Assembly: GCF_963675165.1 (NCBI RefSeq) | Contig: NC_087379.1 | Coordinates: 5,225,442-5,289,441, forward strand | DNA: 64,000 nucleotides | Source: Halichondria panicea | Lineage: Eukaryota > Porifera > Demospongiae > Suberitida > Halichondriidae | Direction of reading: 5' to 3' | Part shown: positions 17,326 through 38,332 of the stretch, in pieces | How positions within the stretch are numbered: position 1 is the stretch's first letter | Layout of the letters: each line of letters opens with the position of its first letter | Translations under genes and position numbers: made by a program | Notes under the pieces: model-generated | The model's input: only the letters and a program-made list of their open reading frames with translations | Told to the model about the DNA's origin: nothing | Database searches by the model: none

Positions 17326-19246
17326 TTAAAAATCAGAGATAGAGTCATCAGAGTCCCATCCACTTTCAATTTTAGGTGCATCAAAGTCCAATTCTTTATC
17401 GTAGACATAGTCTTGGTCGCCTGGTTTCGACTGATGAGCTTGGAACACCGACTCCATCTCTTCTTTTCTCTGAGCTAAGTAGGCATCATTGGCTTTATTG
17501 AGGTCCTCATCAGGACTGGACTGGACTCCATTCATTTGTGGAGGAGGGGTAACAATGTTCATGAGTCTGAAGTCTTCACCACTGAAGCTACCTATAAGGG
17601 GGACAGGAACAAGATGAAAGAAAAACAATGCAGTTTGTGCAAATGCAAGGCATCAGTAACCAGCTTTATTAACAAAGAAGTGCTTATTATACAAGGAATA
17701 TACCTAATAGGTGGTCTCCTGCTAAATTTTCCCCCTCTATGCTCAGGGCGAGACTGTCATCATCGTCTAGCTCTTCGATTGCAAAGCTGTAGTGTGACAC
17801 AGTGACACAGTTCACCAGACAATCAGAAACACATCTCATTGGCCATAATACAGTCAATGTACCAATAATTTATAAACAAACTCAGAAAAAGCGTTCTCAC
17901 CTTAAACTCTTGTCATCCTTGGCTGGGGGAGGCTTATTTTGAGATGCCATTGTGCTCTTTTCACTCTCACTGTTGAAGTCAGCACTGTAGTCAGGAATCT
18001 CATTTTCTTCTGGTGCAGAATCTGTTTTGAGATGCTGCTTGACTGTAGAGACATTGTTATCCTTTTCTTTAAGGGGATTTAATGGGGGCAATCGACTGAG
18101 AGGTGGCAGCTTGCCTAGTGGACTGGATATACTAGACGGCTGAAGTGAACTGGAGTTGTTTGTGAGGGATGAAGGTCTCGGGAGACCTGAAATATCTGGT
18201 ATTGTGACATCAAGTACATCCTCATCATCTTCAGGCCCTAGGAGCTCATCTAAAGCTTCTTCAAACTCCTGGTTGAGTGTTGGTTGTGATGTGTGCGTAG
18301 TGAGTAAAGGAAAGCCAGTAAGTGAGGGGAGGCCGGCGAGTGAGGAGTGAATGGGTGAGGGTGTGGGGGTGTGATCTGGTGACCTGGTATTCTCCTTGTT
18401 ACTGTCCATGACTCTTTGTAGTAGGGAATTAAGCTGTATGGAATAGTGTGTAAAAATATATATTGATCATCACACCCTACTATTAATGTACCTGCTTTCT
18501 GGGAAGCTTGCTAACGTAGTCGCAATGTTTAGCATTTCGTAGAAGTTTGTCACCATAAGCTTCAACACTGAAGGAAAAATAATTGATTTATGAGGTTACT
18601 GGTATAATTAGAACTTACTTATTCACTCTCACAAATCCTCGCAGTGGAATTGTCCGTCTTCTTGTCTTCCCTGTACATAGGTGAATATTATAGATCTAAT
18701 AATAATAGATACTATCTTTTTCTAGTTACAGCACCACAAAAAATTAATCAGTGGCGCACAAGAGTTTGGTGAGGGGGCACATAGCAATAGAACGTACTAG
18801 TAGCTGTTTCCACACGAGGCTATCATTACTGTAAAACCTCGATTTAAGGCGACACTTTTAAATAATTACGTTTTGCAAAAGTAGAGTTTTAATGTACACA
18901 AAAAAAGAAAGAATTTATATGGTGCTATATGGGCGAAATGTCCAAGTGTCGCATATTTAGAGGGTCGCCTTAAATAGAGGTTTTACGGTAGATCAATTGT
19001 ACATAAAGCCTCGATTTAAGGCCACATTACAAATCTAATTACCTAAGCACCAGCATAAATTTACTTGGCACTGTAATTAGAAGAAAGACGGTAGGTGAGT
19101 GAGCGTGTAAGTGTAGCATATGAAAATGAATGGAGCTGTTAGTTACTGCATGATTTACCTGTATTTAGGTCTTTGTAGGTAATAGCAAGCATGGGAGGCT
19201 TGAATTTCAGAGCACACTTGATTGGAGAAATGTGATCACTTGTCAT
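17326..19246 (-). CDS. CEP19: CEP19-like centrosomal/ciliary protein with a large insert
   Basis: Six exons, 365 residues: 19246-19159, 18670-18619, 18567-18492, 18433-17901, 17786-17704, 17591-17326. CEP19 sits at the mother centriole/ciliary base with CEP350 and FOP and recruits RABL2 for ciliary entry of IFT. The N-terminus (KCALKFKPPMLAITYKD, GKTRRRTIPLRGF) matches the human start (KCGIRFQPPAIILIYE, GKIRQRIMPVRNF). The C-terminus (DEDLNKANDAYLAQRKEEME, SGWDSDDSISDF) matches [20 protein letters not shown] and CGWDTESADEF. Between them, mostly in the fourth exon, about 200 residues of Ser/Pro/acidic low-complexity sequence are inserted; human CEP19 is about 165 residues. A start at the internal Met at 18409 is rejected because the frame continues through a good acceptor at 18434. 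Head-to-tail with AP2M1, 381 bp apart. Confidence 0.9.
18828..18990. mobile_element. MITE in CEP19 intron
   Basis: Left end TACTGTAAAACCTCGATTTA; right end reversed TACCGTAAAACCTCTATTTA, continuing inward to GGCGACACTT and GGCGACCC...GCGACACTT. 163 bp with terminal TA. A diverged start of the same type (AGCCTCGATTTAAGGCCAC) follows at about 19006. Confidence 0.75.
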
Positions 19247-19585
19247 GGTGGTGTTACTGTACCTTCAAAGTTATTTCGAAGTTGGCTAGACAAAAATTAC
19301 AAGAAATAGCTGAATTGGTAAAGATCGTAATGTCGTATCCATGGAAATAAGCACAACCACACCCACTAAGTACGCCCACATTATTCACATTGAAAGTATA
19401 ATTATAAGCAAAAAAACACTCACACAGTTTCATGAACACAATGCCAAGCAACTAAACAGTAACACAACACATCTTTGTTCCTATGTTTGCTCAAAATCAC
19501 ATTCAAAAAATCTATACATACACAAAATGAATGGTTATAAATTAGCTAACAGCTACACAACTATTTGAAATGCACTCTATCCAGT

Positions 19586-22503
<2,918 letters not shown>

Positions 22504-23017
22504 GTCTTCTCTTCACTCCTTGAAGCTACTCCCACTAACACAATTGTCTCTTTCGCGTAGATACACACAAACAGGCAGCAATGACCTTTTCTTTGCTTTT
22601 CCAGCGCCCCAACAGAAGTGTTTTCCATATAAGGTTATTTTTGGGTTTACCCGTCAAAATTGTGACATCTCCCACATAAATGATGAATAAATTGATAATT
22701 TTTGTGGACTAGCCCCTCCCACTAAACTGGTGGGTGTGCCTTGTGTGGTCTGTTTTCTCCACATCATAATTTAACATCTCCCAAGCCTAAACACTAAAGA
22801 ACTCCCTAAGGACATAATCGAGTGAACACACAGCAGAAGTGTCCCAGGACGTGTCAGTAAGTGCTTGTTTGTTTACTGTCAGAATAGAAGTGCTTTGAAT
22901 GATAGATAGTAAAGCATACACTGACTGTTTTCAGAGAGTTCTGTGTCTGCTGCATCATACCTTTTATCTAACTGTTACCATCTTGCTGTTTGCAGAATAT
23001 AATTATAGAGTTCAGTG
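22504..23017. promoter_or_regulatory. Shared upstream region of CAPZB and aPKC
   Basis: 514 bp between divergent start codons. No TATA box was recognised at a suitable distance on either side. A bidirectional promoter is inferred from layout only; 5' UTR introns may lie here. Confidence 0.45.
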
Positions 23018-28167
<5,150 letters not shown>

Positions 28168-28451
28168 TCAGTCTTTAAACTATTCAATGTAGACTCTAGA
28201 ACATGTATGTAATTCTTATCAATTTTTCTTCATTATTTTTGTGCAATAGCTTAATTGGTGAAATAGAAGGAACACTGTATAGCAGCAATTTTTAATAATT
28301 AATTTTAATGATCGTTAATAATAAAAATATTAATCATGTTGATGCACTTTCAGGAACAATGCGTGAACACGGTACAAAAATTCATTAACAGTATGCATGC
28401 AGAGTGTAAACACACGGTAGGTTAAAACAGTCAGATGAACCTAACACACAC
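28168..28451. other. Tail-to-tail 3' regions of aPKC and PTPMT1
   Basis: 284 bp, AT-rich, with an AATAAAAAT signal at 28319. No coding signal. Confidence 0.5.
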
Positions 28452-29651
28452 CTATTCTTTCTTTTTGAGTTGGGATTGGTACTCTGCTAGTCTGCCCTGT
28501 TGTCTCTCGTTGACACTGATCTGAGGTCTCCTCTCTCGTATATAATCGAGAGCTTCACTGGGGGTCAGCCCTTTCACCTGTGTAGGGAGACAAACAGATC
28601 ATGATCAAGATTGCGTTAACTTGTGTACGTATCTTTTTTTACCATGCACTTGACGCTATCACTTGAGTACCCAACTAAATGCAGCATTTTAGCTATATAC
28701 ATGTACATGTAGCTCAGCAGGCTTGTGTTACTGTACAGGTAGGCTTGCATGGCTTTACACGCACCTGGGACTATAACCTGGTGCTTAGCAAATGATGGCC
28801 TACATACAGTAGTAGTATGAGCACCATTCAGTTAGCTACATTTTAGCTAAATGCGTAGTATCCCACTGACCTTCATGAGGTAGCAAGCCACCATGGTAGC
28901 ACTGCGACCCTTCCCTGCCTTACAGTGGACGTACACACTCTGGTTACGTGCCCTCACACCCTCCACCAAACTCACACCCTCACACAGGTCACGGAGGACA
29001 GGTGGCTGGAAGTCAACCGTGGAGAACCAGTGACGATCAACACCCAGAGTAGCCCACTCCTACAAAACACAGTATACATGTACCTTAGAATACAGTATAC
29101 AAAACACTTATTGCTACGCATATGCAGTTAAAGGAAACTTTGGGGGCAGTGCAAACAGAGATTAGTGATTTGGTGGCATACTGTCCTTTGAAGAGAGGCA
29201 TTTTGTAAGGCTGTAGGGTCTATTATCAGAGCTTATACTAGTCTGTAGACTTTACTAGTTGTGGAATTAATGCATGTGTATGTGGGACTCACCTTCTTGC
29301 TGTTGGTGAAATAGTCAAGTTCATACTCCTCGTTGAAGGATATTACTGCTCGTACGTTCTCTACCTCTACCAGCTGCAAAAAAGAACATGAAAAGTTGAC
29401 ATAGTATTTAAGTACCTAGTGTGTGGACACACCTTCTTGGCTTGTGACTTGAAGGGCAGTGCTCCTAGAATAACGGTATCATCGATCCTGTCATACCATC
29501 TCCTGTTGGGACCCTCCAGCAGACACATTCGTCCAATGGAGGGGAAGTAGAGCAGCCGAACACGAACAAGCAGCTTGTGTACTACTGTCCCATACACTGT
29601 GTACCAAAACCAACGAAGAATCACACGACGTATAACTTGAAATAAACTCAT
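28452..29651 (-). CDS. PTPMT1: Mitochondrial phosphatidylglycerophosphate phosphatase (PTPMT1)
   Basis: Four exons, 204 residues: 29651-29433, 29373-29293, 29059-28871, 28577-28452. PTPMT1 is a dual-specificity-fold phosphatase of the mitochondrial inner membrane that makes phosphatidylglycerol for cardiolipin synthesis. The catalytic loop is HCKAGKGRSA (CX5R with Cys and Arg present). Flanking family blocks are YDRIDDTVILGALPFKSQ, NVRAVISFNEEYE, EWATLGVDRHWFSTVD and LTPSEALDYIRERRPQI. The N-terminus is basic and hydrophobic (VIRRVILRWFWYTVYGTVVH), fitting mitochondrial targeting or anchoring. Length is normal. Head-to-head with DRC12 over 171 bp. Confidence 0.93.
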
Positions 29652-29822
29652 GACAAATAGTAGGTTTAGAGATATAGATAGTTTTAGGAACTAGGCATTG
29701 ACTAACTTTGCTAAAAAAGCCCTTTTACGGCTACAGCAGCATAATGAAGTAGATCCTTATTGTTTCTAAATAGAGCACATTTATTGAAGGTCAAAGGTCA
29801 TTCCTTAGTGTGATCTCGAATT
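29652..29822. promoter_or_regulatory. 171-bp shared promoter of PTPMT1 and DRC12
   Basis: The two start codons diverge with only 171 bp between them, so both core promoters and 5' UTRs must fit here. No TATA box was recognised. Confidence 0.55.
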
Positions 29823-32144
29823 ATGCCTCCCAAAAAAGCAAAAGGAAAAGGAAAGAAGAAAAAAGGAAAGAAAAAAGAGGGTAAGACATGATAATACTAT
29901 TATTAGGAGGTCTAAGGATTGTTCTTCAGGTGGGAATGGTGATGAGTTGTCAGTAGTTGAGCTGTACAAGAGGACCAGTCAGGAGGTAGACAGTCTAAAA
30001 GCCAGGCTAGGTACGTGTTAGTTGGGCGGAGTCCAACCAACGCTTCGCTCATGGTTGGGTATCAGTACATGTAGCAGTTTTGTTCCCACTGCAAGAAATT
30101 TGCAGCCCAATCAGATTGCTGCGTTCAAGTGGGAAACCTTACAGCTCAATTTAGCTGACAAGGCAAGCTGGGACACTGTATTTTAGCTGTATTTCTCTGG
30201 AGAATGCAGAAACAGCTCCTGCTGGATATCTAGGCTACTAGAAAAGAAGCATCTATGAATGAAGCTTGAACAGTAGTATCTTTGTATTGATTAATTAAAA
30301 GGACTTGTCTTTGTTTTAAGTTTTGTTGTGCTACCAATCTAAGATTAGATCATTAGTTTGGACAAAACCTGTGATATGTATGCCTTCTTTGGTCTTCGAA
30401 AAGCTTCTCCAGAAGCCTTGGGGTAGTCTTAATCTTATAGCTGGCTGTACGTACCTCTCTTTGTGCTAGATGTCTAACTATTATGAACAATTTTATTTCT
30501 GCCTGTACTAAATCTAGGTTACAGTATTCTTCTACTTTCTCTAAGAGTCTGAGGTCTTTCTTGAATTCCAAAACAACTATAGCTAGATCCAGGCAGCTAG
30601 AATAGCCATCCATTGATTTCTTTATATCGCACCCCTGAGCCATGCGGTTGTCAGCCACTTAAGATTAAACAATATTCATACTCTGGTCTCAAGTACCGGT
30701 GGAACAAAACTGCTACATGTAGTGATACCCAACCCAGAGCGCAGCGTTGGTTGGACTCCGCCCAACTAGGTACGTGTGTGTGTTTGCATCTGTGTGTATG
30801 TACTGTACTTCTTTTGAAATAAGATGCCCTTCTAATAATTATTATGCTCCACCTTTATTATGCTTCACCTGGACCTTTCATTCGTTTTTGCATACGCTAG
30901 TCTTGCAAACAGCAACTTATTGCATGTGTGCGTGCTTCTTCGAAATAAAGCGCCCTTCTAATTTTGCGCCACCTAAAGATTTTGCCCATAGGCCTTTAAC
31001 TTGTGTTTTCTTGTTTTGCTTACACTAGTCTCGCAAACAAAAGCGGCGCCTTATTTATAAGCATCTTACATTTGTAAGACTTAGTGTATTTACCTGTGCA
31101 TACTACGTACATGTACATGTACTTGTTGATTAGTGGGACGTACATTATAACACGCGTCACACTCCCCCACACCACACACATGCAGCTGAGAGACAAGAGT
31201 ATGCCCGGCGGTCCCGAGCATCAGAGGAGGTTATGAGGGAGAGGATGTTGGAGGCACGGTCAATGGTGGACGAGGAGAAAATCACAAAGAAAGACATATC
31301 TTATGGTGAGTGCAGTGAATAATGGGGGGGGGGGGGCATTCACGAGATTTGTCTGAAAACCTGAACAGGTGAGAGTTGTATTATTATGAAGATAGAAGAT
31401 ATACTGTAAAATAGTACTTATATGCTGTGTTGTCGGTTGTGAAGAATACTGCTCTTATAATGGACCCTTTCCCACAGCTCCGCTCCACATACTATACTAT
31501 ACCTACTAGTAGGCACACATTTACCACTTGCAATGGTTGCAGATATGACGCGGCAGTACAAGTCAATGCAGAGTCAGCTGGAGTGTAGGATAGCCTTCCT
31601 GGAGTCGCAAGTCAAGAGGCAGCAGTCTGAACTTGGTGGGTTAGTCTAGTACCAGTAGCAAGTAGCAAGTAGCAGTAGCACAACTCTGCTCTGTAATATC
31701 CACTAAATAAAAACGAATAGACTTGGCTCAGTACAGAAACAATATACACTGTAGTTACTATGGGGTAGAAAACTGTTAATGTAAACATATAATTATTTAA
31801 TGCATAGAGTAACTTTTCTGTCTACTGCACTCAGCATTGTACACCATCTTCCTACTGTCACAGACAAGACACGCGATGAGCTGCAAAGAGTGACTGAGGA
31901 GAGAGACAGTATCCAACATCAGAGGGAAGTGGAGGTTGGTAACCTGCTCTCCAAGCTGCATCTCACGGAGAGGTCGTACGAGGGCATACTTCACGATGCA
32001 CTCGACACACTGGCAGCTAAAATGGAGGGAGCTAGGGTCCAGTGGAATTCTGAATCAGCACTTATTGAACAACGGGCTCAACAAGTGTTGTTGGAATTTG
32101 GCTGTGGATACGGGAAGGAGACATCAGACATCAAACTAAACTGA
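29823..32144 (+). CDS. DRC12: Dynein regulatory complex subunit 12 (CCDC153)
   Basis: Five exons, 210 residues: 29823-29880, 29930-30010, 31186-31305, 31543-31635, 31864-32144. A coiled-coil component of the nexin-dynein regulatory complex of motile cilia. The start MPPKKAKGKGKKKKGKKK matches the Lys-rich start of CCDC153 (MPPKTKEKGRK). The rest is heptad-rich helix with family blocks such as YEEILHDSLDRLLAK-like YEGILHDALDTLAAKME. Length equals the vertebrate protein. The second intron contains a 750 bp inverted-repeat element inserted at the 5' splice site, with the target duplication keeping a donor on both sides. Confidence 0.88.
30019..30768. mobile_element. 750-bp inverted-repeat DNA element with 9-bp target duplication
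   Basis: Terminal inverted repeats of about 68 bp: TAGTTGGGCGGAGTCCAACC onward at 30019, and the reverse complement ending at 30768. It is flanked by GGTACGTGT at 30010-30018 and 30769-30777. 9-bp target duplications occur with Mutator-like and some other cut-and-paste transposases. An interior minus-strand ORF of about 101 codons (30353-30658) has no recognised domain and does not look like a transposase, so the element is probably non-autonomous. Confidence 0.88.
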
Positions 32145-32506
32145 TTATATGAATCTACAATGCAATGATATCACTTAAATTTTGATTATTCATGCACGTC
32201 TGTGTAATGATCTTTACCCATTGTGAACATTAACGTTCTTTATTGCTAGTTATACCAAGAAGCACTCTAATAATGCCAAGAAATTATAATCAGGAGTTCA
32301 TTAGGAACTCTTGACACTTATAATGCTTTGATTGCTTTTCCTGCCTTCCGTAGTGTACGATTTTAAATATTGATTATTGCCTGCAATCATTAGTATGGTA
32401 CAAAAAGCAAATTTTCTAAAACACCACAAATAATTCGTAGTGGGAAATATAATACATAAAAGAAAATGCAGAACATATCCATTCTACTTGAAAACCCTAC
32501 AAGCCT
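32145..32506. other. Tail-to-tail 3' regions of DRC12 and CTDNEP1
   Basis: 362 bp, AT-rich. No coding signal. Confidence 0.5.
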
Positions 32507-34937
32507 TCACCAGAGCTGATGCAAGTGTAAATTTCTACTGAGAATTGATCTAACGTCATTTGAGAATCTAAGAGCATCCAACATTGGGAGTAGGTCCAGT
32601 AGTGCTGTATCGTGAGGGTCATTGAACCAAGACTTGACCGGGATAGCATTGTCTGTGAGAGGGTGGAGACAATGTGATGGTGGAGGGAGCAAAAGGGAGG
32701 TGCGCTATCAACCGTAAGAATGTGTACAGTGCAAAAACCAGGTAGTGTATACTAATATATGCCAAGTTGTGAGCACATCAAATCATATCTACTGTTATAC
32801 CGTATAGCGCCGCAGGTATATTTAAGGACGAAGGCGATTTAACGATCAAGGTAGCCAATTATACGTACCTCAATCGCCAAATATACCAGTAATCTGGTAT
32901 ACGGTATATACTGTACAATGTACACAACGTTATGTACATGTACCTGGATTTTCTCTGTATGCAGCCGGTGAATTGTCCAGTATAAATATGCTGGACATAT
33001 CTACACAGACGGTGGACAGGTCCTTTGTGTAGCCATTAAAGTTCATCGTACAGTGCTGCAGGTGACAGTGTGTGCATGGAGTCACTGATAGAGGGTGTCA
33101 ATACTCTTCAACATTACTTCTTGCCGAAGAAGGCTTGCAACCATACAGCATTAAAAAAACAACCTGTTATGTATTGAACCTGGGAATCTGATTAATAAAG
33201 CAAACAGTCGATCTCAAAGCCAACAAGGAACATAGACAAACTATTGTACATCTAGTAGAAAACAAACTTACTGCTACTGAATATTGTGTTACGGTAATTG
33301 ACATACCTGTCTAAAGTACCGTCTCTGGAATATGTTTCTGTTGTTCTCTAATCTGTTGGCCACTGCCATTCCATACATCTGCAAAAATGTGTAAGCATAC
33401 ATCACGCACACGAACTAACCATTCAGCCACAATTTACATACATGTACAAGCATTAAAAAGTGGAATTCTCTCTTCTACAATATACAATGTATACGTCATG
33501 TAACTGTACATGTACGAGACTCATTATTCACTAACACTTTACATGCACATGTACTCAAAGTGTACTCTATCTTTTATAAGTACAGTGTACATGCTGGAGA
33601 GACTTAGACATGTGTGGGTGTATGTGGCTATCATTCACTCACCTCCATACTCGCTGTGAAGATCACTAACTCGTACCACTGACTCACCTGTGAGAGAGGT
33701 GGGATAACAATAATAATGTTGATCACGGACTGTCGGCAAGATAGACAGAGTCGGCACAATGTACGTATTACAAAAACATGGTATGCACAGCGATCCTGGT
33801 GGCCTGCTAACACCAGTTGAAACACATGACTTTGGGGCTGTAAGGAAGGTGACCACCTAGGGTGACCGACCACAATAGATTTGCAGAGTACAGGTACAGG
33901 TAGAAGACAGAAGCCCCTAGGGTACTATTCAGGGTACTGTGGTGTAGCTAACTCACCACTGATAGGAAGTAATCAACATGAGGTCTCTTGTGGACAAAGA
34001 ATCGAACTGGCTTCAACTCTATCTTCACCTGTGAGGGTGTGTGGGATGCGTGAGGGGGAGGGGGCAAAATGCTTACTCTGACAATGAAATCCGGGGGCGT
34101 CATCGGAGTGAACTCATTTGCAGTTCTGTGGGAGTGTGTGTGGGGTGCTAGTGTGAGGAGATACCGTACGTTGTGTGTTGTGCATTAGCTAGGATTACAC
34201 ATGTGATGCAGAGGGAGGACTTTTCTCTCAAAGGAAGGAATTCAGTGATGGGGGTGTGGTCTTACCCGTCGTGATGGGAGTGGATTAATGTCTCGTCCAA
34301 GTCCAATACCATAATCTTACGCCGAACAGAATCTGTGCAGAAACACGAGGATATTATAAGTACCTGCAAGTATGGAGTGACTTATCAACAAATAAGCCTA
34401 ATACAGCATGAAGTCACAATAATAAAAATTAATGTTTATGTACACGTAGAGATGTAGCGACATCATAATGGTCTTGTGTAAGTGTGAAGAAGAAATATTT
34501 GCACCAACTCACTCAGTCTTGTCTCAGTGAGGGGGGACAAAGGGATGTTGCTATAGCGAACAGGCTGGTACTCAGCAGCCTGTATAGTGTATGGATGATC
34601 TCAAGGTGCACATTATTTAGAACAATAACAACAGACGTCAGGTACCAACGATATCAAATGTTCACAAGGGGCTGATCACTTTACAGTAATGGATGTGTGT
34701 GTATGCTGTACATACCTTTCTGTAACTGAGTTTCACAATGCCTATCACAAGCACAATCAGTCTTCTGATGAACTGGAACACAGCACCTACTACCATTACA
34801 GCAGCTAGCCTATCAAGCAAGAACCACCACCTGCTTCTCTCGTGGTTTCTGTTCCTATTTCGTGCTCTCCTAGTCTCGGTATGTTTCTGGCTGGGTTGAG
34901 AGAGCAGGTACTCAGTGTAGGCCACTGCAGATCTCAT
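32507..34937 (-). CDS. CTDNEP1: CTD nuclear envelope phosphatase 1 (Dullard)
   Basis: Nine exons, 283 residues: 34937-34716, 34579-34513, 34332-34266, 34125-34077, 34028-33957, 33687-33643, 33378-33307, 33055-32944, 32652-32507. A HAD-type Ser/Thr phosphatase of the ER/nuclear envelope that acts with NEP1R1 to dephosphorylate lipin. The catalytic motif is [13 protein letters not shown] (DXDX[T/V]). Family blocks follow: [64 protein letters not shown], and the C-terminus [14 protein letters not shown] is almost identical to vertebrates. A membrane segment precedes the catalytic part ([14 protein letters not shown]...LIVLVIGIV), but the first about 45 residues are Arg/Gln-rich and longer than in human. 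Start chosen at ATG 34937. Confidence 0.95.
32797..32906. mobile_element. Inverted-repeat element in CTDNEP1 intron
   Basis: It starts TACCGTATAGCGCCGCAGGT and ends, reversed, TACCGTATACCAGATTACTG; inner parts also pair (ATATTTAAGGACGAAGGCGA with its relaxed complement near 32870). About 110 bp. Related starts (CTGTATAGCGGGTTATTTTC at 25097 and CCGTATATAGCGGATAATTT at 53407) show a wider family. Confidence 0.6.
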
Positions 34938-35413
34938 CAAGAGCCAAGGTCTGTAACTCTATATGCAGCTAGCTTGCTGCGGCGGTGTAAGGCTGATAAA
35001 CAATTCAGCAGCTCTGATAGCTTGGTCTTGCTGCTGCTAGTTGCTGTGTATGGTCGGCCGGCTAGACACGTACACGTACGTACACACTGCTTTAAATGTC
35101 TGAGTCAAAGTGGAAGGGGTCGATTCTGAGCACGTGACTGTGATATAGAGAGCTGTCCCTGAAAAGCCACCATTCGATCTACAGGAACTATACTATACAG
35201 TGCAGTACAAGTAAGTACAATACATGATGATAAGTTTACTGGTAGATTTAGGTATGACCTAATAATACAGTAGTGAATGCTGTCTGCTTGTAGCTGAAAT
35301 ATAGCTCAAACCAACCCTTTCCACTGAATTTAATCTCAAACCACAGACCCTGAGATCTCCCTACCTTATTGATCCCCTTAACTATAGCTGCCTCAGCACA
35401 CACAGCAGTTGAC
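34938..35413. promoter_or_regulatory. Shared upstream region of CTDNEP1 and SLC33A1
   Basis: 476 bp between divergent start codons. A GC-richer block (34975-35140) may be the core. No TATA box was recognised. Confidence 0.45.
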
Positions 35414-38285
35414 ATGACTACTCGTCACCCCTCTTCCCACAAAAACTCACCAACAAGTTCCGACCTGGAAATGTCCGACCAAGAAGCAAAGCAAAACCGA
35501 CCTCTACGGGAGCGATTAGCCAAAGACAAGTTCAGCATTGCCCTTCTATTGTTTCTGTACATACTGCAAGGCCTTCCGATAGGTCTGGCTGGCTCAGTGC
35601 CAATCATCCTCCAAATGAAGAAAATTGGCTATCGACAACAAGCTCTGTTCAGTTTAGTGACTTGGCCATTCACCATTAAGCTACTGTGGGCTCCTCTCGT
35701 TGACTCTGTGTACAGTCGCAGTTTTGGTCGTCGCAAGTCGTGGCTTGTGCCCTCCCAGTACATGATAGGACTCACAATGATCTTCCTCTCGTATCTTATC
35801 AAGGGGTTGCTTGGAGACGAAACCACAGCCCCTAGTGTGGTCAGTCTGACTGTGGTGTTCTTTTTCCTTCATTTCTTAACTGCTACACAAGACATTGCCG
35901 TTGACGGTTGGGCTCTTACAATGCTCTCGAAAGAAAACGTTGGCTATGCCTCAACTTGTAACACCGTTGGACAAACGGCTGGATTCTTCCTCAGTTACAC
36001 ACTCTTCTTGGCTCTGCAATCGACAGAATTCTGCAACTCTTACATTCGCTGGGAACCTCAAAGCACGGGCCTAGTGGAGTTACCATCATTCATGTACGTG
36101 ATAGGAATAATATTCATGATTGTGACTACGTTTATCTGGTGGTTCAAGCAAGAGAAAAGAGAAGAGTATTCTGAGGAGAAGACACCGATTTCCAATGGCT
36201 ACTGGCAGCTGCTGGGTGTGCTCAAGTTGCCTAATGTGCAGATGTATGCCCTGGCAATACTCACATCAAAAGTACGTGTCTATGTTGGTGTTGTGTGTTT
36301 GCTTATGCTTTCATTTTCCTGATATTGATATGATTGCAGCCTTTCGTATTTATAAAGGGGTGGTGGTTTGTTCTGATTAAAACTGTAAAACAATGCTATC
36401 TCCTATCTCTGAGGGTCTGCTGTAAACTTTAAGGCTATAAAAACGTTATGCGATTTTTATTTCTTTGATTAAACGCTGCGATTGCAATGGGGATTGTACA
36501 GGCCTCGAATATTTGTGCCAAGTTTATGCGATATGGTAACCGCATAAATAGCATTATAGTTAGTGTCACGCATAAATTTCTAGCACTACGGTTTGAGTTG
36601 TGCTTTGTTAATATGTTGAAAGTGTACATGTATGTTTGTTGTTGTGCTTGTTAATATGTTGGAAGTGTACATGTATGTTTGTTGTATCTACATGTACGTG
36701 TCTAATAATTATGTGCTTGTAAATCTATTGCCTTAATTATGCCTCGGTGCGCATGCGCAAGCAAGGTATACGGTAGTGTGTTTGTGTGTCTGTCTGTGTG
36801 TGTGTGTGTAGACTGCTACAGCTGCTCAAGGATGAATCAAGTGCAAGTAAGAGTTTCTATAGGCTTCTAGTCATGTTTACTTGGATTTTAATTCGTGGAT
36901 TTGCAAATCGACTTTATGCCTAGTATTGCTTACTTGGAATGCCATTGCAGCCTTTTCAAAAGAGTCCGTAGAAAAACTTGTCCATGGAGTGTTGCTACTC
37001 TACTTAGTAGTTAGCTCTGCACTAGAACACTAGCTATTGAGAGTGAGAAGAGAGCTGCAAGGCTCTGCTGATGTAGCCATTAATTTTAGACTTGGACTTT
37101 TGGCATCGATCCTTTTTAACAGCACAATCATAGTCAATCATTATCTACTCTTTAAGTTTCTCTGTGATTCTGGATTCTGCCTGCATGCAGCAAATTAATT
37201 AATGCAAAATTTTCATCATGATATTATTTATAATGTGTGACACCTCCACTGAGGCATCAGCACCCGCGGTGCTTTCATTTATCTAGAGCTTGTTCAACAT
37301 ATAAATTTGTAAACGTACTAGGAGCCTATTCTTTATACGTAGAATATTTACCCCACACAGATTGCGTTTGCTGCAGCGGACAGTGTGACTGGGCTCAAGC
37401 TGATAGAGGCGGGGCTACCCTCTGAGCGGATTGCCCTCATGGCAGTGCCTCTGGTGCCTGTGCAGATAGTATTACCGTGGATCATCAGGTAGGGTCACTA
37501 AGTGCTGGATGCATGAGGTAGTGTGCCATGTGCACTCTCACTAATAAAAGTGTATGTTGAAAAACTGCGTGCAATTAAACTGATCTTATAGCTAAAGCAG
37601 AATTGTTGAGGTCGTGTGAATTATGAGCGCTACAGTGTTTTGGTATCAATTTGCTTAATACTAACCACACGAGTACTACTAGTTAGAATGATCACTAGCA
37701 CTGTAAACTGACGTTCCCCTCCCTCTCTCTCGCTGCAGCCGATTCACAACTGGTCCACGGCCACTGGATGTCTTCATGAAAGCCTACCTGCCTCGAGTGT
37801 TAATGGGTGTGGCATTTGCTGCCATTGTGTGGTGGACACCCCGTGTCAATAACGATGGGAGCTTCCCAGTCTACTATTACATTATCGTTATCGGAGTCTT
37901 CTTGGTGCAACAGGTACAGCCGTTTATAATGAAGCCGTTTTACACACAACTATATACTGCTTGCATGAGCTTTCTTACGGTGTATGTTCTTGTTTAACTA
38001 GTAGGTCATTTATTAAATAGGTTTTCTCACTTCAAAGGGTTCTTTTACAATACACGTACACTTTTAATTATCGGTATCTTTCAGCACGTATAATACACAC
38101 TAATGGTACCAACACCCTTTAGCTCTACAGTTCCTCTCTCTCTCTCTCTATTACTCCATGTATACAAGCGTCGTCTAGCTCACTGACTTATTTTGTGGTA
38201 GATCAAAGGCCAGTTCACAAACTGTACCATCAATATACAGCATACATTGAACGTGTAACACATCCTTCCTACACACACACCCTCC

Positions 38286-38332
<47 letters not shown>

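Noticed and set aside
30353..30658. 101-codon ORF inside the DRC12 element as its transposase
   Set aside because: No catalytic motif is visible and it is too short; kept only as a note on the element.
35369..35413. N-terminal extension of SLC33A1
   Set aside because: The codon at 35369 is TTG; the first ATG in frame is 35414, and the extra residues are not conserved.
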